Assembly (NCBI GenBank): GCA_963965975.1
Contig: OZ014422.1
Coordinates: 62,001-126,000, forward strand
Length of the DNA stretch: 64,000 nt
Source of the DNA: Xestospongia bergquistia
Taxonomy: Eukaryota; Porifera; Demospongiae; Haplosclerida; Petrosiidae
Direction of reading: 5' to 3'
A program made the translations under genes and the position numbers. Numbering within the stretch: position 1 is the first letter of the stretch; every line of letters begins with the position of its first letter. Below, in pieces: positions 36,408 to 45,470 of this stretch. The notes under the pieces were generated by a model, which was not told the DNA's origin, ran no database searches, and saw only the letters and a program-made list of their open reading frames with translations.

Positions 36408-37840
36408 ATGACCGAGAAAGAAGAGATCCCAGACTGTAAGATAACTATTATTATTATTATTATCATCATACTATACTAGATCCCCCTCTCTGCCTTATCA
36501 TATGGTTACTACTCAAACTGTAAATGTTGTAGTCTCTGCTACTCCTATAAGTTGTATTCATTATAAGTCATTATGTTATGTTAATTATAGGAGCAAGTAT
36601 CTATTAGACCTCTGCACTATCTTTTAATAATATCCCTCTTTATTGTTTTGATGATCAGATCTTTCAGCCAGTTGACGCTAATTAAATCTACTGAAGTAAG
36701 TGTTAAGCATAAAATGACTATATCTCACACTCTACAGCTATTAGCCAAGAGAAGGTTACCCAAATTTTAACCCCTTCTTTTAAGTTTTATTGCATTCTCT
36801 TATGTAAGTAGAAGTTACATGTTGTGGATTGATAGTGTTTAGGTAAGGATTTTTATTTGTTGTAACATAAAAAGAGACAATGATACTTTACATTAGTAAT
36901 ATGAAATTAATTCAATGAAAAATATTTTGACACAAGCAGACAACTAACTATACTATTTAGTGTCACACTCAGTATTACATAATTGTCAAATGTAGTTATC
37001 AAATATTGCATTAAGTTTTGGAATAGTACATGTAAGGTAGGTACATCAAGACTATCAACACTATTTGTCTGACTCTGTCTACACAGAACTTAATGCACAA
37101 AATAAATCTAAAATTATTTTTAAAAAGCACAAAATAAATCTAAATTTATTAAAAAAAAAAACCCTTGTGTGTTGCCCAAACGATTCCTACTCGCTCACCC
37201 ACTCAGGCTTCCACTTAGGCTCCAGGATTCCCTGCTATTGCTAGCTGGGACCGCCACCTGGCTTGGTAACCCTCGTCTTCGCGAGGTAATCCTGGCTGGA
37301 GCGTCGCCCTAACTTAAAACCAGCCGTACGGGATTCCAGCTCTTAGGGAATGTCGCATTCAGGAACCGGGAACCACAAATACACCAGCCTCATCTCGTTT
37401 AAAGGGAGACTACCAGCCCTATCCTAGTCGGCCTTTCGGATACTCCGTAGAGTATGCTGGTAACCATCTCAGAGGTCTGATGCATTGCAGAACGCTGGCC
37501 CACAACACACTGGCACTCATGACTGTTTTGGTTTGCTTTTATATGTACGTCAGATTTTGTCTTCAGTTTCTTGTGGGACGTACTGTGTACGCTTATGAAT
37601 ATCATTAACGGCACCTATGAATATGATTACTAGCATCGACGAACAAAATCTAAAGTTATACTTTAATGACCAAGAATAAACTAGTCCTACTTAATCAAAC
37701 TAAAACAACACTACTAGTTATAATAATTTTTATCATATTTTAATTTTATAGGGGCAAAACTGCTGGTTATTACATTGAAGCAAAGCATTCAGCAAGAGAA
37801 ACTAAAACAATGCAACTTCTTATTAGAATTTGTATTTAAT
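36408..37840 (+). pseudogene. Decayed CD225/dispanin copy split by a repeat insertion
   Basis: The first exon (ATGACCGAGAAAGAAGAGAT, 36408) matches the first exons of the intact copies at 38030 and 39346. The second exon can be recognised by S-L-P-Y-H-M-V-T-T-Q-T-V but only after a one-base frame change relative to the splice phase. The third exon (from 36592) keeps VSIRPLHYLL and LIKSTE but has lost the CCFWPIG core. A first version of the last exon near 36740 is unreadable. Sequence at about 37751-37840 (AKTAGYYIEAKHSARETKTM) matches the last exon of the intact copies and ends in a stop. Between them sits the repeat element starting at 37161. Confidence 0.75.
37141..37735. mobile_element. 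Interspersed repeat element, copy 1
   Basis: The block 37161-37565 is identical base for base, without indels, to 51084-51488. It is preceded by an A-run and is GC-richer than its surroundings. Weaker similarity to the 51-kb copy continues rightward to about 37735 (shared TGTGGG, ATGAAT-TCATTAACG, AAACTAGTCC, CAAACTAAAACAA). No terminal inverted repeat, poly(A) tail in the right place or transposase was seen, so the class (SINE, MITE or fragment of a larger element) is open. It lies inside the CD225 pseudogene. Confidence 0.75.
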
Positions 37841-38029
37841 CATCTTTATGGTTAGTGCTGTGTTCTGGACTTAAAACTGTAGAATGAGCAATAAAGAAAT
37901 CGAACAAATAACTGGTTCCATAAAACTAATCACGTCGTATTGTTTTATTGGCAAAAAAATGGTTGGAGCCACGCCTAACACTTGCTCACGTGACTACATG
38001 AACTGTTTATGCCAAGAACTTTATAAGAA

Positions 38030-38601
38030 ATGACTGAGAAAGAAAAGATCATAGGCTGTAAGATATCAACTACATGATAATATTATTATTATAGTTAATA
38101 TTAGATGAACCAGCTCCTTCATCATTCACTAGAGTTACCACTCAACCTGTTGTAAGAAATACTCATGTCACTCATGTAAGTTGTTTTCATTATAATTCAT
38201 TGTATCTTGTAAATTATAGGGGCCAGTATCTGTTAAACCTCGAGACTATCTCCTACTATCTATATTTACTATTGTGTGCTGTTTTTGGCCAATTGGTATT
38301 ATTGCTTTGATCAAATCTATTGAAGTAAGCTTCAATATAAATACATATATGTATATAATATATATATATATTAATTATATGCATGTGTGTGTGTGTAATA
38401 TGTCTCTCGAATTCTCTCTAGACTCGCAAAAATAACCAAGCTGGTCGTTCTCCTGAAGCAAAGGATTCATCCAAAGAAGCTAAACAATTTAATATGATGG
38501 GTATTTGTATTGGCGTTGCTGTTTATATAATGGTCTGTATCATTGTCTCTTTATGTCTTATTCCAGTCTGGATTGTACTAGGCATTAATGCCTCACATTA
38601 A
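38030..38601 (+). CDS. CD225/dispanin tandem copy (second in run)
   Basis: Four exons, 38030-38057, 38105-38175, 38220-38324 and 38422-38601, give 127 residues. Start MTEKEKIIGYEPAPSSFTRV, then KPRDYLLLSIFTIVCCFWPI, GIIALIKSIETRKNN, EAKDSSKEAKQFNMMGICIG and a second hydrophobic span VAVYIMVCIIVSLCLIPVWI. The D-Y-L...CCFWP-G core with the following charged loop and second span is the CD225 signature. No signal peptide; dispanins insert with the N-terminus cytosolic or re-entrant. The double cysteine in the first span is a likely palmitoylation site by analogy with IFITM. Function unknown. Confidence 0.87.
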
Positions 38602-38724
38602 ATTACATTCTATTGTCTTTTATATTTTATTATTTTCAAGTTCTGAGTAATGAGCCACACCTAATGACAGGGTGGATCTCATCATTAAAGAGTTATAATT
38701 ACTATCTCTTATGTGCTGGTTTTA

Positions 38725-38820
38725 AACAGTATCTATTTGACCTCCATACTATCTAGTAATGTCATTCTTCACAATTTGATGTTTTGTTCAATTAGCATTA
38801 TATTTACAATGTAATTTGAT
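38725..38820 (+). pseudogene. Relic CD225 third exon
   Basis: The sequence CAGTATCTATTTGACCTCCA followed by ACTATCTAG and TTCAATTAGCATTATATTTA aligns with the third exon of the neighbouring copies but has stops and no open frame. It marks a lost tandem copy between the genes at 38030 and 39346. Confidence 0.5.
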
Positions 38821-39039
38821 ATTCTTCTCAAACTGTTCTTACCTTTACATAAACCATTGTGTCTCATTCCAATCTTTATTCACACTCAGTAATATATCAA
38901 GTTTCTCTTCATAGGACAGCAAGTTTATTCACAATAGATTAATTGTGACACATCCATTTCCAGAATTATGTCCTGTTAATTAATAATGTATTATCAAATA
39001 CTTTTCATGTACATGTTTGGCTAAAATAATTACATGTTC

Positions 39040-39260
39040 TTGATAATGTAGGACAGATGTGAATCATTATCAGTTGACAGTCTCCCTGTGAGAAGCTTGA
39101 TGTTCCTAGTTCTACTGGTAATGATTGTCCCATTACCTCCAAGTCCAGTATGGTTGGTTTGAAATGAGGAGTAAGGCTCCAGCCAGGATTACCTTCAGAC
39201 AAGGATCATCATGCCCCACAATGCCAGTCTTAGCTAACAATAGCAGGGAATCCTGGATAC
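39040..39260 (-). mobile_element. Diverged, inverted relic of the interspersed element
   Basis: Reading the plus strand here gives GGCTCCAGCCAGGATTACCT (near 39176-39195) and AATAGCAGGGAATCCTGGA (near 39239-39257), which are the reverse complements of parts of the element at 37161-37565. Order and rough spacing are kept, but identity is much lower. This is an older copy in the opposite orientation, in the gap between two CD225 genes. Confidence 0.65.
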
Positions 39261-39345
39261 TAAGTAATAAGGAAAGAAGAGGGAGGGGCTGTTTATGCTA
39301 AGTTATAGATGACTCTCATCACTCACATGATCAATTGGGCGTATT

Positions 39346-39868
39346 ATGGCTGACGAAAAAACAAAGATCCCAGATTGTAAACTATACTATATGTGTATGT
39401 ATTATATTATATGTGTATATCATAGATGTTACAGCTCCTCCAGCATACACTGCAGCAGTTACCACTCAACCTGCTGTAGGATATGCTCCTACTGTAAGTT
39501 GTCTTCAGTATAATTCATTATATCTTGTAAATTATAGGGGCCAGTATCTGTTCAACCGCCAGACTATCTCATACTATCTATATTTACTATTGTGTGCTGT
39601 TTCTGGCCAATTGGTATTATTGCTTTGATCAAATCTGTTGAAGTAAGACAACTTTAGTAGTTGGTAACATAATACTTTTCTCTCTTTAGACTCGTAATAA
39701 TATTCAATATGGTCGTTATCTTGAAGCGGAGCGTTCATCAAGAGAAGCTAAACAATTTAATATGATTGCTATTGGTATTGGTATTGCTGTTAACATACTG
39801 GTTTGGGTTATTGTCCTGGTGAGTATAATCCCAACTATTGCTATAGCAGCTGTTAACAGCAAAGATTA
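39346..39868 (+). CDS. CD225/dispanin tandem copy (third in run)
   Basis: Exons 39346-39376, 39426-39493, 39538-39642 and 39690-39868. The protein reads MADEKTKIPDYVTAPPAYTA, AVTTQPAVGYAPTGPVSVQP, PDYLILSIFTIVCCFWPIGI, IALIKSVETRNNIQYGRYLE, AERSSREAKQFNMIAIGIGI and a second span AVNILVWVIVLVSIIPTIAI. It is closely similar to the copy at 38030 across all four exons, including intron positions and even intron sequence before the third exon (GTAAGTTGT ... TTGTAAATTATAG), so the two are recent tandem duplicates. Confidence 0.88.
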
Positions 39869-40167
39869 AAACTACATTTTGCTGAAATATTATTGCTATA
39901 TAATATATCATTATATTTATTGTATTGACCCTGTGTTCTGTGTTTTTATTACTTTATTGTATCAGTTCATAGTTACTAATACAATCTAAAATTGTAAAGT
40001 ACAGTAACTCTTCCACACTTAGTTATAGCATTGACAAAGAAACTGATCATTGAAACAGCTGTTAATTACTGAGAAGCTAAATCTTTAAAAGGCAAGATGA
40101 TGCAATTTAGTAGTAGGTGGAGTTATTGTGATGTCATTTTATAATCATCGCTGACATTGCAAAAGAT
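39869..40167. other. Gap between CD225 copies
   Basis: About 300 bp. A short stretch near 40070-40110 (GAGAAGCTAAATCTTTAAAA, ATGATGCAATTTAG) faintly recalls the last CD225 exon, but is too weak to call a gene relic. Confidence 0.3.
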
Positions 40168-40766
40168 ATGGCTGATCAAAATAGTTAGTATTTTGTTGTA
40201 ATTATTCTGTTACTTTTCTGTTTATTCAACTAGAGCAACTACTAACAGATCCACCTCCACAATATTCTGATGATAAACCTCCTCTACCATCAGAAACTTA
40301 TCCTGGAAAGCCTTTACCAGTAACTCAACAAGTACTTGTTAATACATTAGATGGTAAAGCTATATTATCTCTCCTATAGCCAGTAGTAGCTTTTGGAGGA
40401 GAACCTGCCCCTCCTCCTCCCAAAGACTATTTGGTTCATTCTATTTTAGTGATCCTCTGTTGTTTTTGGCCTATTGGTGCTATTGCTCTCTATAAAGTCA
40501 TTGAGGTATCATCTTTAGAAAATGTACATTGTAAATGACCTGTTATTCTATAGGCAAGAAGGCTGTATAATGAAAGGCAATACGCAGCAGCTGAAGGTGC
40601 TGCTAAAGAGGCAGGCCAGTTTTCTAAAATTGGTTGTATTGTTGGCTGTTTGTTACAAGGAGTGACTTGGTTGATAATATTTGTAACATGGGCCATTGTT
40701 GGTACTACATTTGGTATTCTAGTTGCTGTTGGGGTCTTCAATAACGCCACAAGCTCCACTAAATAA
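40168..40766 (+). CDS. CD225/dispanin tandem copy (fourth in run, more diverged)
   Basis: Exons 40168-40183, 40234-40331, 40381-40505 and 40554-40766 (inner borders by phase). Start MADQNKQLLTDPPPQYSDDK, then PPLPSETYPGKPLPVTQQ, PVVAFGGEPAPPPPKDYLVH, SILVILCCFWPIGAIALYKV, EARRLYNERQYAAAEGAAKE, AGQFSKIGCIVGCLLQGVTW and a hydrophobic end. The core CCFWPIGAIALYKVIE matches its neighbours; the N-terminal PPxY-rich region (PPPQYSD) differs and could bind WW domains. The donor after VTQQ was chosen to keep phase with the next exon. It is 110 bp upstream of SDHAF2 on the same strand. Confidence 0.85.
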
Positions 40767-40875
40767 CATCAGAATATTATATTTGACATATTCCATTCAT
40801 ATTTTTAATCCTTGACTGTAAGATGTTTTATATTAAAAATAAATAATATCACATACTAGGTGTGGCTATAAGAAG

Positions 40876-41397
40876 ATGGCTGCCCTAATTCGAGCTGGAT
40901 TTCGTTGGACAAGATCATTCAGGTCGTTATCAACAGATATCAGTTATCCTCAGTATCGACCAAGATCAGGAGAAAATGAAATAACAAAAAGAAAACGACT
41001 TCTTTATCAAAGCAGGTTAGAACAAGCCTCTAACAATTCATTCAAAATGCTAAATGCTGGCATGATCTTCTTCCATACCACAGAAAAAGAGGTATGTCAG
41101 AGAACGGTCTCTTGTTGAGGTTAGTTTCACATGACTCCACCCACCATTATATTTAGTACACATAATAGTACATTTGCAGACCAATATTTGGATAAGTTGG
41201 ATCATAACCAGTTAAACCAGTATGACAAGCTCATTAATGAACCCAGTAATGATTGGGATATATATTACTGGATAACTGGTGCTGAGGAAGTACCTACTAA
41301 TTATCAGAATGATGTGATGGACATGTTACAATATCATGCTAAAAACGTATTAAGAGAAGAACGCTATTATCAACCATCACTAAAACACAAGACCTGA
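40876..41397 (+). CDS. SDHAF2: Succinate dehydrogenase assembly factor 2, mitochondrial
   Basis: Exons 40876-41015, 41084-41119 (36 bp) and 41169-41397 join to 134 residues. The start MAALIRAGFRWTRSFRSLST is a typical mitochondrial presequence. The joined exons give ITKRKRLLYQSRKRGMSENG then LLLSTFADQYLDKLDHNQLN, and LINEPSNDWDIYYWITGAEE, the SDHAF2/Sdh5 signature. The protein promotes covalent attachment of FAD to SDHA in the matrix. Reading straight through the first exon instead would break the conserved RKRGM motif, so the 36-bp middle exon is strongly supported. Convergent with SAMM50 (47 bp between stops). Confidence 0.94.
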
Positions 41398-41444
41398 TAA
41401 ACTGGTTTGACTAGTTTCTATGGAAATATAATTTATTTGATTTA

Positions 41445-43229
41445 TTACAGCATTTCAAAACCAATACCAAATTGTAGTCCTGGTTTTAATCTAAACAATA
41501 AGAGAATCTTAATGACATCATAATTACATCATTATTATCATACCGATCATTTGATTTTGCTCTCAATGGTACAGCATAATTAATTTCAATTTGAGCCACA
41601 CCCAGTCGACAATGCAATCCAATACCAGATGAAAATCTTGTATCTCGTAATAAATTTGGTAATTGTGATAAATGACCTGTGAAAGATAGAACCAAGGTAT
41701 ATAGAGATATCTAGAGATATATACTTACGACATTCTGTGAGTGTGCCCCCGTTAATAAAGGCATGGAGACGTATTCTTCTAAAGAGTTCACCACTAGTAT
41801 ATGGCAATGGAGTAAACAAATGTAGTCCTGTTGCCCAGTAAGCTTCTCCTCCATAACTATATCCTTGATAATGAGGACCTACTCCCCACATTTGAAAACC
41901 TCTAATTGTAGTAGGACCTCCAAGAAAGAACCGATCATTAATTTTACTAGGACTAAATGGTTTTAGTAGTCCACACCAAAATGATAAAGAGAGGACCTAA
42001 CACAACATTATAACAATAGAACTTCAAATATATAACATACCCAGTTAGGTAATAACTCTTTATATATTGCAGTTTGCATTTCGGCTTTACTAAAGATGAC
42101 ATCACCACCTAATCCAGCAACTTCCTGTGTTAATCTCGAGTGATACCCACTAGTTGGTATAATAGGGTCATCTCTTTTATCAGTCTCCAGTACATTCTAG
42201 GGAGAGACAGCCCCTGACATTAATTCCAATAAATATTTCTCTTTACTTTAATAGAACTCTTCATAGTGTGACCAGCATTATGTCGTATTTCGAAAGGTAC
42301 TCCATTATCAAATCCATATAATTGTCTCCATTCACATAACCAAGCCAAACAATGTTGACCTAACCAAGATGGCCACTAGATATTAATAGTAATAATAATG
42401 ATGTCATAATGATGTCATAGACCTACTTGAAATTCTAGTTTGGGTCCTACTATATATTGCTGATAACCACAAGATGGTTCTTTATAACTAGTTGTAGCAA
42501 TACTTGCATTAAATCTAATAAATATATTCAAATGAACGCATTATTATAATACATTACTTTCTCTCAATATTGCTATAGTGTGGTTTGCTGAATTCAATTC
42601 TAATTGTCTGACCCCAGTGAGGAAATGCCGTCAATGACATCACTTGTAAGTGTTCAGCTCGTCCAAATAAATTTCTTAACATCATACTGAGGCTCTATAG
42701 TACATTATTACCATGACATCATTATGACATCACTCACTGCATCACCACTTTGTGTTCCAGCATTAGCAGACAATGACGATGTTATCATTCTTCCCTCCTT
42801 GACATTAAAGACGACGTTTACACCCTCTACATTACCAGACTCACTGCGATGAGTATCAAACTGTAATTTGACTTCTTTAAATATTTTAAGAGAGTGAAGT
42901 TTGTCAACAGACTGCAATGAATGTACTAATAGCTATTATTGTGAATAATATGTTATTGGAAAGTAAAATATTGACATTACCTCTTGTAAAGTGTGGGATT
43001 GAAGGATGTCTTTAACTTGTTCCATTACTATATCATTTTTGGTCTGTTCCAGTCCAGATACTTTGACATGACATACTTTAACCTGTGTAATTAATTAATT
43101 AATTAATGTTATTATAGCAGGGGTTATGTACCTCGGTGTTTTCTAATGTCTACAAGAAGGGAACATCAATAAAATTAATGACTATAAAAATAAACTGACC
43201 AGAACTTTAGGTTCCTCTGTAGTCTCCAT
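41445..43229 (-). CDS. SAMM50: Sorting and assembly machinery subunit SAM50
   Basis: ATG 43229 (METTEEPKVL), stop 41445. A POTRA region includes KVCHVKVSGLEQTKNDIVME and LHSLKIFKEVKLQFDTHRSE, VNVVFNVKEGR. The Omp85 barrel includes LSANAGTQSGDASLSMMLRN, LFGRAEHLQVMSLTAFPHWG, the conserved loop FFLGGPTTIRGFQMWGVGP, GGEAYWATGLHLFTPLPYTS and the final strand PGLQFGIGFEML. SAM50 folds beta-barrel proteins into the mitochondrial outer membrane and links to MICOS. The end on a hydrophobic beta strand is normal for Omp85. About nine short introns. Divergent from SNRPC. Confidence 0.94.
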
Positions 43230-43388
43230 TTTGATACATCAAAGTATACGGAGTTGATTTAATTTTGTCGCATTGCATTCCTGTACAAATTTCAGAATGT
43301 TTCCGTTCACTTCCGTATACCTCATACCCACGTGGAAGATAAACTTAATCATTTTAACCCTTTAACGACTAACATACGTTGAAGAGAC
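43230..43388. promoter_or_regulatory. Divergent promoter SAMM50 / SNRPC with inverted-repeat element
   Basis: 159 bp between start codons. The element 43243-43320 starts AGTATACGGA and ends TTCCGTATAC (inverted ends). Its 43276-43303 section is the exact reverse complement of 11637-11664. A TTAACCCTTTAACG motif lies near 43357. The same combination of features occurs in the EXOC7/WBP11 gap. Confidence 0.6.
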
Positions 43389-43952
43389 ATGGGAAAGTAA
43401 GTTATAAAAAATTAATGTTAAAAATCCTGATGTTATCTTTTCTCCAGATATTACTGTGATTATTGTGACACATACTTAACTCATGATTCAGTAAGTTCAC
43501 TATATATAGCAATACTTTTATTATCAATATAGCCATCAGTTCGTAAGACTCATAATGGTGGGCGGAGACATAAAGAGAATGTTCGATTGTACTATGTTAA
43601 TTGGTTGGAACAACAAGCACAATGTATTGTATTTTGTTAACAGAAATAATTTATTTCTTATTTTAGCTTTCAGATTAGGGATGATACGACCATTAGCCCC
43701 AGGATTATTAGCTCCACCTGGAGTCATGCCTATCCCTCCAATGGGGATGCCTCCTGGTAATATTGTTATTTAATTAAATATTATTGTTAATGTTCTTAAT
43801 TAGGTATGATGATGCCACCTATGGGATTACCACCACGTCCTGGTATGATGCCACCTCCTGGAATGCCTCTACCACCACGTCCTCCTATGATCCCTCCTCC
43901 TGCCTCTGGTCCTCCCCCTGTATCAACTGCTGCTCCTGTATCAACCTCTTAA
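43389..43952 (+). CDS. SNRPC: U1 small nuclear ribonucleoprotein C
   Basis: The first exon is only 8 bp (ATGGGAAA, 43389-43396). The joined protein is [49 protein letters not shown], then a proline/methionine-rich tail ([20 protein letters not shown]). The C2H2 zinc finger with CDYC and the two histidines in KTHNGGRRH is the U1-C signature; it stabilises the U1 snRNA - 5' splice-site duplex. The protein is about 110 residues versus about 159 in human: the helix that follows QAQ (LIDKTT-AAF in human) is largely missing and the tail is shorter. Stop at 43952. Confidence 0.94.
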
Positions 43953-44069
43953 TAAACATGATTAATTATTATTATTATGCATTAATTTTATTGAGTGCTG
44001 AGTCAGCATAACAGTTACCATGGAAACAAACTAGTGTAGGGGTGGGGCTCGTGCAAAGAGATAGACAGT

Positions 44070-44472
44070 ATGAGTCAAGTTACAGGAGATAGTCGACTGT
44101 TACCAGTGGTAGTACGTATTCGTATGAATCCACCTCCACCTGAACAATGGACATTAGTTAGTGAATATAATGTAGAAAAGAAAGACACATATCAAGTTAG
44201 TTCAGTCCAATACTATCAATGTTATAATAATAATAATAATAGAACTGGAAATATGGAGTCAATAGACAGTTACAAAGTATTAGACAACAACTGGTATGTC
44301 ATTGTTAATTGAATTGTATTTTTATTATTTATTATTTAAGATGACATGTTCTGAAATAATTGATATCATGAATGAAGAAATTGAAGAAGAGAAGAAATTG
44401 TTATTAGAATTGACTACACCAAAAGAGACAACGCCCACAATTAATTCCAATGACTCTAACAGTAGTGATTGA
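44070..44472 (+). CDS. Small coiled-coil protein, unidentified
   Basis: Exons 44070-44195, 44243-44293 and 44341-44472 join in phase to 102 residues: MSQVTGDSRLLPVVVRIRMN, PPPPEQWTLVSEYNVEKKDT, YQ, then NWKYGVNRQLQSIRQQLMTC, SEIIDIMNEEIEEEKKLLLE, LTTPKETTPTINSNDSNSSD. The second half is an amphipathic helix, so it may be a small subunit of a complex. The middle 51-bp exon is chosen because it continues the helix in phase; reading through both introns gives Asn-rich low-complexity sequence. No family recognised. Its stop is 6 bp from that of DCTN5 on the other strand. Confidence 0.6.
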
Positions 44473-44478
44473 TTGATT

Positions 44479-45206
44479 TTATTTTTTTATAGGTTTGAAA
44501 TGTTGATAAAAACTCTTTGTAACTTCTGTCATAATCTCTTGAGTACTGGCTGGTAATTCACCTACACAATGACCAGGGTTACCCTCATATATAGCAAATG
44601 GAGCTACAATTGTCTCAGGTGGTATAATAGTATTGTCTTCAATACGACAACAATCTTTAAGAATAGAAGACCTTGACTAAAAGAGTGTTCACATCATCAA
44701 TTGTTGCCATGGTTACAACTTACAATGACACAATTTCTCCCAACATAAACATAGGCTCCTATACTGGATGCATTAATAATAGAGTCTTCACCAATGAATG
44801 TGTTATCTCCAACATGTAATGGATAGAATGCACCACTATAAAGTGTCTTTATGACAACACAATATCAAAATATCTGACTCACCCATGAAGTAATTTTTTA
44901 AATGGTGGTGATATAATTGTTCGTTTACCTATAACACATTGACGACCAACATTAATGTTAGCTAAATCACCTCGAAATACACATTCTGATTGAACAATTG
45001 TCTAAAACAAGGAGATCACGTGATCCATAAAAATAAACTTTACTTTTCCATTAAGAATAATATTCTGACTACCACAGAGGACACAGTTACGACTAACTTT
45101 ATTTCCTGAGGCCTATAGATTGTAATAATAGTAATATTTAAAGGGATGATGGACTCACTGTTTCTATATACTCTGTACTGTCGTAATAAATATCTTGTTG
45201 CTCCAT
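44479..45206 (-). CDS. DCTN5: Dynactin subunit 5 (p25)
   Basis: ATG 45206, stop 44479, four or more exons. Sequence [114 protein letters not shown] matches p25 throughout. It is a left-handed beta-helix (hexapeptide repeat) protein at the pointed end of the dynactin Arp1 filament, used for cargo binding. Length (about 183 residues) is normal. The 3' end overlaps the neighbouring transcript on the other strand almost by necessity. Confidence 0.95.
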
Positions 45207-45470
45207 TTTCTTCTAATAAATGCCCATTTTCTAATAAGTGCCCACACTGCACCTTGTGACGTCACCAAACTGTCCTTGTTCGTCTCTATAGGAGATATAA
45301 CAGCTATCTCAAGACGCTGGAGACCACTACTAACTGCAGAAAGGTAATTTGTTAAGATGCAGTATCCATTAATAGAATTTTTCGGAGCTCTTAACTAATA
45401 TTTTGCAAAGGGACTTAATGTTTACTTATACTTTGTAAATTTCCGTATACTAGTTCCAGATACCTGACAA
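45207..45470. promoter_or_regulatory. Divergent promoter DCTN5 / RPTOR
   Basis: 264 bp between start codons. Contains TTTCCGTATACTAG at about 45440, one half of the inverted ends seen in the elements at 11620-11688 and 43243-43320, but not the shared 28-bp core. Confidence 0.45.

Noticed and set aside
37161..37565. Idea that the 405-bp block is a SINE with poly(A) tail
   Set aside because: The A-run is at the left end on the plus strand and would be a poly(T) end in the reverse orientation; no convincing A and B box pair was found. Class left open.
40070..40110. Possible relic of a further CD225 last exon
   Set aside because: Only about 20-30 bases are similar; too little to separate from AT-rich background.
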